In this document: one piece after another, positions 59,330 through 64,000 of the stretch
Numbering within the stretch: the first letter of the stretch is position 1
Layout of the letters: every line of letters begins with the position of its first letter
DNA from: ZC4RG35 sp036375695
GTDB taxonomy: Bacteria > Actinomycetota > Acidimicrobiia > Spongiisociales > ZC4RG35
DNA: 64,000 bases
Direction: 5' to 3'
Assembly (NCBI GenBank): GCA_036375695.1
Contig: DASVBU010000037.1
Coordinates: forward strand, 1-64,000
Position numbers and translations under genes: made by a program
The notes under the pieces: generated by a model
What the model was told of the DNA's origin: nothing
What the model saw: the letters and a program-made list of their open reading frames with translations, nothing else
The model's database searches: none

Positions 59330-59941
59330 ATGCCTGTGGCTCCCTATGATCTCGTCGATCTTGGGGAGCCACAGGGGTCTCACTCGTTGAGTCGGGGCAG
59401 ACACGCCAGACCGCGCAGACCGATCCTCTACATCGTCACGCTGACGATCGTCGGGCTGCTCGGCATCGTCCTCGTCGCCGGCCGCTTCGGGCTGTGGGGA
59501 GTGCGTGCCCTCAGCGTGGAGTCCGGCTCCATGGAGCCCGCCATCCGGCGGTACAGCGTCGTCCTCACCATCCCCGTCGACACACCGGCGATCGGATCGG
59601 TGATCACCTACGAGCATCCCCTCGATCCGGAGATCCTGATCACCCACCGGGTGGTCGGCTATGAGGGTGAAGGCGACGACCTCCGCCTGGTGACCAAGGG
59701 CGATGCCAACAATGCCCCCGACGGGGAGCCGGTGAGACGCGAGGCGGTCGTCGGCCAGGTACGGATGGTCATCCCCTGGCTCGGGTTGATCGTCGACATT
59801 GCCCGGTCCGAGATCGGGTTCATCGTGCTGATCATCATCCCGGCGACGATCATCGTCCACAACGAGATCCTCCGTCTGCGAGACCTGCTCGCTGAGCGAC
59901 GCCGCGAGAAGAAGGGGAGGATCAGCGGCAGGAACGGCTGA
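59330..59941 (+). CDS. SipW-type signal peptidase I (S26B)
   Basis: A 203-residue membrane peptidase. One helix at about 33-51, catalytic Ser67 in ESGSMEP, and His106 (ITHRVVG) in the place of the usual general-base Lys, which defines the ER/SipW type. A second helix near residue 165-180 (EIGFIVLIIIPATIIVH) anchors the C-terminus. It lies 19 bases after the TasA-like gene with GGAGG in front and probably processes that protein. Confidence 0.92.
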   Translation: MPVAPYDLVDLGEPQGSHSLSRGRHARPRRPILYIVTLTIVGLLGIVLVAGRFGLWGVRALSVESGSMEPAIRRYSVVLTIPVDTPAIGSVITYEHPLDPEILITHRVVGYEGEGDDLRLVTKGDANNAPDGEPVRREAVVGQVRMVIPWLGLIVDIARSEIGFIVLIIIPATIIVHNEILRLRDLLAERRREKKGRISGRNG

Positions 59942-59959
59942 CCCGAAACGATGGGTGGG

Positions 59960-60033
59960 TGGAGCTGACGGGATTTGAACCCGTGACCCCCTCGTTGCGA
60001 ACGAGGTGCTCTGCCAGGCTGAGCTACAGCCCC
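59960..60033 (-). tRNA. tRNA-Ala (anticodon CGC)
   Basis: Minus strand: acceptor GGGGCTG/CAGCTCC with the G3-U70 pair of tRNA-Ala, D arm GCTC-AGCCTGGCA-GAGC, anticodon stem CCTCG/CGAGG with loop TTCGCAA giving CGC (codon GCG), T arm with TTCAAAT. Discriminator A. Confidence 0.95.
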
Positions 60034-60082
60034 GTGCGGGAAGGGAGATTCTACCCGTGGTCGGGAACGTGGCCTAAGCCGG

Positions 60083-60523
60083 TCAGTTGGCGATGACCCG
60101 GATCTGCGGCTCTTCCCACTCGCTCGGCCTCTCGGCCACATGGGTGACCTTGAGCCGCATGTTCCGCCGCTGCCGCATCTGCGCCAGCATCATCAGATAG
60201 GCCGCGGCGAGCGCTGCGAAGAACGCTCCGACCAGCAGCCAGGGGAGGGAGTCCATCCGCCACGCCATGACCAGCGAGCCCACGACGAGAGTCCCCAGGG
60301 CGAGGAGGGTGCGCCGCCTGCGCTGTCGGATCACCTCACGCTTGCTCGCCGCCAGCGCCGCCACCGACTGCTTCTGGACATTGGCCATCGAGTGGGTCCA
60401 GCGGTCGAACTCCTCGGTGGACGACATCGGGGTGCTGCGACGGTCCCCGAACACGACCGGCATCAGGTAGACGGCCCAGACACCTGCGATGACCAGAAGG
60501 GCGACTATGACGATGGTTGGCAT
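60083..60523 (-). CDS. SepX/GlpR-like divisome candidate membrane protein
   Basis: A 146-residue membrane protein: N-terminal helix VIVALLVIAGVWAVYLMPVVFGDRRSTPMSSTEEFDRWTHSM, a basic cytoplasmic part (KREVIRQRRRRTLLALG), two more helices, and a short tail. The N-terminal 'AVYLMP...DRRST...EEF' and its place next to moaC-moeA-galU match the SepX/GlpR locus of Streptomyces and mycobacteria. Function in cell division is inferred from this synteny. Confidence 0.65.
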   Translation of the reverse strand: MPTIVIVALLVIAGVWAVYLMPVVFGDRRSTPMSSTEEFDRWTHSMANVQKQSVAALAASKREVIRQRRRRTLLALGTLVVGSLVMAWRMDSLPWLLVGAFFAALAAAYLMMLAQMRQRRNMRLKVTHVAERPSEWEEPQIRVIAN

Positions 60524-60557
60524 GTTTTTCTCTGGTGTCTCGCTGGGCGGAGGGTAG

Positions 60558-61049
60558 TCATGAGGGCTCCTGCTCTCCAACGACCCTCGACCATTCTCCC
60601 GACCGTCCACCGGACTTGGAGACGAGGCCGACGGATTCGATGGTCACCCCGCGTTCGACACTCTTCACCATGTCGTACACCGTGAGGGCGGCCACCGAGA
60701 CGGCGGTGAGGGCCTCCATCTCGACACCGGTGGTGCCGGTCGAGGTCACCGTAGCCACGATCCGGACCCCATGCCCATCCGGGGCGAGGTCGACGGACAC
60801 GGAGTCGATGGGTATCGGATGGCACAGGGGTATGAGATCGGACGTTCTCTTCGCCGCCTGAATACCGGCCACCCGGGCCACGGCGACCACGTCGCCCTTG
60901 GGCATGCCACCCGAGAAGACCTCGTCCACGAGGTCTTCCGACATGGCCACTCGGGCCTCGGCGACTGCCGTACGTCTGGTCACCGGCTTGTCGCCGACGT
61001 CGACCATCCGAGCCGCTCCCGAATCGTCCAGGTGGGTGAGCTCACCCAT
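60558..61049 (-). CDS. moaC: cyclic pyranopterin monophosphate synthase
   Basis: Second enzyme of molybdenum cofactor synthesis, 163 residues. THLDDSGAARMVDVGDKPVTRR, KGDVVAVARVAGIQAAKRTSDLIPLCHP and TVYDMVKSVERGV are the conserved blocks. Overlaps moeA by 8 bases. Here it is in the galU-moeA-moaC order seen in other actinobacteria. Confidence 0.97.
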   Translation of the reverse strand: MGELTHLDDSGAARMVDVGDKPVTRRTAVAEARVAMSEDLVDEVFSGGMPKGDVVAVARVAGIQAAKRTSDLIPLCHPIPIDSVSVDLAPDGHGVRIVATVTSTGTTGVEMEALTAVSVAALTVYDMVKSVERGVTIESVGLVSKSGGRSGEWSRVVGEQEPS

Positions 61050-62277
61050 CTCCCACTCCCCTGATCTCCTGTGCGGTGAACAATTCCAACAACAGGTTGT
61101 CGCCAGGCTCCACCTTGTCAACCCCGACCGGCATCACGGCGAAGCAATCCGCCGACGCCGCGCCCGAGAGGACGTTGGAGCCCTGGCCACCGGTCGACAC
61201 CACCTCGAGCGTGGAGTGATCCACGATCCTGGCCCTGAGGAAGGCCTCCTTGGAGGGGTCGGAGGTGAAGATGTCACCCGCCACCCCCATGACCCGCGGG
61301 CGCAACAGAGCGGCGGCACCCTGCATCGCCAGGATGGCCGGCCGGGCGAACTGCTCGAACGAGACGAGGACCGAAACGGGGTTGCCGGGAAGACCGAAGA
61401 ACGGGCGCCCACCGATCATGCCAAACCCGAGTGGCTTGCCCGGATTCATCGCCAGCGAGAGGAATTCGACCCCGGCCTCATCTCTCAGGACGGCCTTGAC
61501 CACGTCGTAGTCGCCCATGGAGACACCTCCGCTGCTGACGATCGCATCCGCCTCGGCAACGGCTCGTCCGATCACCGCGCGCAACGCGTCGGCATCGTCC
61601 CCGACACTTCCCAGGTCGACTACTTCGGCGCCTGCGCCGGCGACGAGGGCGGCCAGCATGGGGCGGTTGGAGTCACGGATCGCGCCCGGCTCGAGCACCG
61701 GCGTCTCTGCAGGACGCAACTCGTCGCCAGTCGAGAGGACGGCGACCCGCGGTCTCCTCGACACCCTGGCCTCGACCACCCCCAGGGCGGCCATCATCCC
61801 CACGTGCTGTGGCCCGAGCCGGGTCCCCGCCGGGATCACGTCGACGCCGACGGTCACGTCTCCCCCACGGGGCCGCACATAGGTTCCGCGCTCGTACGCG
61901 TGATGGATGGTCACACGACCATCGCCGGGCGTGGTGTCCTCGACTCGCACCACCGTGTCGGCGCCTTCGGGCATCGGGGCGCCGGTCATGATCTTGAATG
62001 CCTGGCCGGGCCCGACCGGACCCGTTGCCGCCCCACCGGCCGGGATGTCCCCGATCACCTCGAGAACCGCGCCTGGCGACGCCACGTCCTCCGCTCGCAC
62101 GGCGTAACCGTCCATCCCGGAGTTGTCCCATGGCGGCACGTCCTCAGTCGAGCGCACCGGCTGGGACAGGACCCGGCCCACCAGATCGGCGAGACCGACC
62201 ACTTCTGTCGGGAGTCGCGAGACCGAGGCCAGGATCTTGGAGCGAACCTCGGCGATGGGCAGCAATTCAGACGGCAT
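61042..62277 (-). CDS. moeA: molybdopterin molybdenumtransferase
   Basis: Inserts molybdate into adenylylated molybdopterin, 411 residues. VPPWDNSGMDGYAVRAED, RPRVAVLSTGDELRP, VSSGGVSMGDYDVVK and GLPGNPVSVLVSFEQFARP are diagnostic. The ATG at 62277 overlaps galU by 11 bases. Domain order is normal; no Cnx1G fusion. Confidence 0.97.
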   Translation of the reverse strand: MPSELLPIAEVRSKILASVSRLPTEVVGLADLVGRVLSQPVRSTEDVPPWDNSGMDGYAVRAEDVASPGAVLEVIGDIPAGGAATGPVGPGQAFKIMTGAPMPEGADTVVRVEDTTPGDGRVTIHHAYERGTYVRPRGGDVTVGVDVIPAGTRLGPQHVGMMAALGVVEARVSRRPRVAVLSTGDELRPAETPVLEPGAIRDSNRPMLAALVAGAGAEVVDLGSVGDDADALRAVIGRAVAEADAIVSSGGVSMGDYDVVKAVLRDEAGVEFLSLAMNPGKPLGFGMIGGRPFFGLPGNPVSVLVSFEQFARPAILAMQGAAALLRPRVMGVAGDIFTSDPSKEAFLRARIVDHSTLEVVSTGGQGSNVLSGAASADCFAVMPVGVDKVEPGDNLLLELFTAQEIRGVGDG

Positions 62278-63064
62278 CGTCGACGAGATCCCCGTAGCGG
62301 TGCCGCCCCAGCACGATCGACGCGTGAAGCAGACCCTCGGGTGTCCCCGTGTCGAGGAGATCCGATGGCGACACCCAGCCCCGGAGCCGCCCCCGGCGAC
62401 CGAGAGCGTCGATGGCGTCGGTGAGCTGGATCTCGCCGCCGACACCCGGCTGCGTCCCCTCGAGCAACTCGAACACCTCGGGCGTGAACAGATACCTGCC
62501 GACCAGCCCGAGCCGGGACGGCGCCTTCTCGGGGCCGGGCTTCTCCACCGCACCCGAGAGCTCGACGTAGCCATCCCCGTCCTCCGAAGCAACCTCCACG
62601 ACGCCGTACTTGCCGAGCATGTCGTCGTCGAGGGGACGAAGGCACATCACCGACACCTCGCCATCGCGGCTTCCCTCGGCGAGGGCGGGCAGCACGTCAC
62701 GACCGGGACGAACCAGGTTGTCGGACAGGAGACAGAAGAAGGGACGGCCGGCCACCATGTGGGCGGTCTCGTTGACGGCGTGACCCAGACCCAGTGGCTC
62801 CTCCTGGACGACGGGGCGCACCCGAACGTCCTCGAGGCCAGGGAGCGGGCCCTCGAGCGAGAAGTGCTGGGCGATGAGATGGCCTGCGTCGAGGTCGACC
62901 ACCACGATCGCCTCCTTGGCGCCCGCCCGCGCCGCCTCCTCGACCGCGTACTGGATGGCCGGGCGGTCGATGACGGTGAGCAACGCCTTGGGGACCACCC
63001 TGGTGGCGGGTCGCATCCGGGTCCCACGGCCCGCGGCGGGGATGACAGCCACCTCGATGTTCAT
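62267..63064 (-). CDS. galU: UTP-glucose-1-phosphate uridylyltransferase
   Basis: UDP-glucose pyrophosphorylase, 265 residues. VAVIPAAGRGTRMRPATRVVPKALL is the nucleotide-binding start; EKPGPEKAPSRLGLVGRYLFTPEVF and GGEIQLTDAID are the later blocks. It is a little shorter than the usual 290-300. Overlaps moeA by 11 bases and plsY by 4. Confidence 0.93.
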   Translation of the reverse strand: MNIEVAVIPAAGRGTRMRPATRVVPKALLTVIDRPAIQYAVEEAARAGAKEAIVVVDLDAGHLIAQHFSLEGPLPGLEDVRVRPVVQEEPLGLGHAVNETAHMVAGRPFFCLLSDNLVRPGRDVLPALAEGSRDGEVSVMCLRPLDDDMLGKYGVVEVASEDGDGYVELSGAVEKPGPEKAPSRLGLVGRYLFTPEVFELLEGTQPGVGGEIQLTDAIDALGRRGRLRGWVSPSDLLDTGTPEGLLHASIVLGRHRYGDLVDDAV

Positions 63065-63654
63065 GTCGGCACCTTCTGCTCGGATCCCCGCACCATTCGC
63101 ATGATGTTCGAGCGATGGCGGAAGATGATCAGGGCCACCATCAGGCAGAGCCAGAGGAAGCCGAGGTCGCGGACCCCGAGGAACCAGGCGACCGGAAGGG
63201 AGACCAGCGTCACTATCAGCGACGAGACCGCGGCGACCTTGGTCAGCTTGAGGAGGATCAGCCATCCGCCGAGGACGCCGAGGCCGAGCCATGGCAGGGA
63301 GTAGAGGAGCACGCCCAGACCGGTGGCCACGCCCCGGCCGCCCTTGAGACGATGGAAGACCGGATAGCAGTGGCCGACAACGGCGGCGAGACCGCTGAGG
63401 AAGACCCAATGGACGGTCGGGTCGATGCTCTCGCTGGCGATCGTCCCCAGGAAGGCGCCCATCACGCCCTTCAGCGTGTCCCCGAGCAGCACCAGCGCCG
63501 CGGGGCCCTTGCCCATGGTGCGGAGGACGTTGGAGGTTCCGGGGTTCCCCGAACCGACTTCCCTGATGTCGATGCCGCGCATTCGGGCCACGACCAGGGC
63601 GAAATCGATGCTCCCGATGACGTAGGCGCCGATGATGGCGATGGCGAGCTTCAC
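63061..63654 (-). CDS. plsY: glycerol-3-phosphate acyltransferase PlsY
   Basis: Acyl-phosphate-dependent enzyme of phospholipid synthesis, 197 residues with about five to six helices. YVIGSIDFALVVARMRGIDIREVGSGNPGTSNVLRTMG, GHCYPVFHRLKGGRGVATGLGVLL and IIFRHRSNIMRM are the PlsY motifs. Overlaps galU by 4 bases. Divergent from the FmdB-like gene. Confidence 0.95.
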   Translation of the reverse strand: MKLAIAIIGAYVIGSIDFALVVARMRGIDIREVGSGNPGTSNVLRTMGKGPAALVLLGDTLKGVMGAFLGTIASESIDPTVHWVFLSGLAAVVGHCYPVFHRLKGGRGVATGLGVLLYSLPWLGLGVLGGWLILLKLTKVAAVSSLIVTLVSLPVAWFLGVRDLGFLWLCLMVALIIFRHRSNIMRMVRGSEQKVPT

Positions 63655-63722
63655 ACGACGATGATAAGGGGCGGAATGGAAGAGCCCCTTACGCGGTTCT
63701 AGAGTTCCGGTTCCTCACGAAC

Positions 63723-63983
63723 ATGCCGACCTACGAGTACACCTGCAAGAAGTGTGGAGAGAGCCTGGAGGTCTTCCAGTCGTTCTCCGACAAGCCGTTG
63801 AAGAAGCACGCTGATTGCGGTGGCGAGTTGGTGAAGGTGCTGCACGCCCGGGGCATCCTCTTCAAGGGCTCCGGCTTCTATGCCACCGACGGTCGCGGCA
63901 GCTCCTCGTCGAGCTCTTCCGGCTCGAACGGATCCAAGGAGATGACCTCGACCGAGAAGGCCGCCACACCCGCGGCCGACTGA
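63723..63983 (+). CDS. FmdB-family zinc ribbon protein
   Basis: An 86-residue protein: MPTYEYTCKKCGESLEVFQSFSDKPLKKHADCGGELVKVL matches FmdB/putative regulatory zinc ribbon, with Cys8, Cys11 and a Cys in ADCGGE. The Ser-rich tail (SSSSSSSGSNGSK) is typical of actinobacterial members. Function as transcription factor is unproven. Confidence 0.92.
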   Translation: MPTYEYTCKKCGESLEVFQSFSDKPLKKHADCGGELVKVLHARGILFKGSGFYATDGRGSSSSSSSGSNGSKEMTSTEKAATPAAD

Positions 63984-64000
63984 TCGCGCCGGGTCTCAGG

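Noticed and set aside
60898..62424. Plus-strand open frame opposite moaC and moeA
   Set aside because: His/Gly/Arg-rich without motifs; moaC and moeA are certain.

Overview
The window looks like a chromosome segment of a high-GC Gram-positive actinobacterium (Actinomycetota), plausibly of the class Acidimicrobiia or a related deep lineage. Supporting signs are a WhiB regulator, DUF3107 and SepX-like proteins, the actinobacterial gene order thrC-rho-rpmE-prfA-prmC-ywlC-glyA-atp, Ku plus an ATP-dependent ligase, and lipoproteins with long Thr-rich linkers. The lineage is an inference from gene content and order; no 16S gene is present. Start codons are often GTG or TTG, and tightly packed genes frequently overlap by 4 bases.

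Layout. 1-900: 3'-truncated phenylacetyl-CoA epoxygenase subunit paaA with a PaaR-type operator in front of it. 986-3062: two tandem secreted, membrane-anchored TIMP/NTR-like proteins. 3045-7781: accessory metabolic genes (DDAH-like hydrolase, DUF952, ABC-F, type-5 uracil-DNA glycosylase, ArsR plus two SRPBCC proteins). 7786-14871: complete F1Fo ATP synthase operon on the minus strand (atpZ-I-B-E-F-H-A-G-D-C) behind a recognisable promoter with a TTGTGAA-N4-TTCACAA operator. 14930-15200: tandem repeats. 15218-16266: PadR regulator plus HAAS-type membrane protein with a palindromic operator. 16313-21112: branched-chain amino-acid-type ABC transporter with a LivM-LivG fusion. 21219-29376: housekeeping block (glyA, ywlC, prmC, prfA, DUF1385, rpmE, rho, thrC, mgtC-like). 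29440-32076: tRNA-Arg, repeats, a beta-helix protein, and a PhoU/Na-Pi transporter pair.

32140-37275: Ku and, on the opposite strand, VanZ, ATP-dependent DNA ligase and YqeY; then WhiB, DUF3107, LysM and a PQQ-type sugar dehydrogenase. 37303-43841: prs, glmU, tRNA-Gln, ispE, rsmA, tatD, AbrB with a zinc ribbon, rsmI. 43834-53938: a more accessory stretch with a DUF192 protein, a zinc-peptidase-like lipoprotein, a methyltransferase, a large STAND ATPase, an ECF42/DGPF pair, an OLD-family ATPase-nuclease, Hsp20 and a hydrolase. 54433-57762: ABC-2 transporter with its own histidine kinase and response regulator. 57878-58064: a thi-box (TPP-riboswitch-like) element on the plus strand with no gene behind it. 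58648-59941: TasA/camelysin-like protein and its SipW-type signal peptidase. 59960-63983: tRNA-Ala, SepX-like protein, moaC, moeA, galU, plsY and an FmdB-type zinc ribbon protein.

Most of the window is ordinary core genome. The parts most worth a second look are the orphan thi box, the TasA-SipW pair with a possible structured leader, the tandem TIMP-like surface proteins, the CRP/Rex-type operators before both the ATP synthase operon and whiB, and the dispersed intergenic repeats. I did not find a convincing new multigene system.
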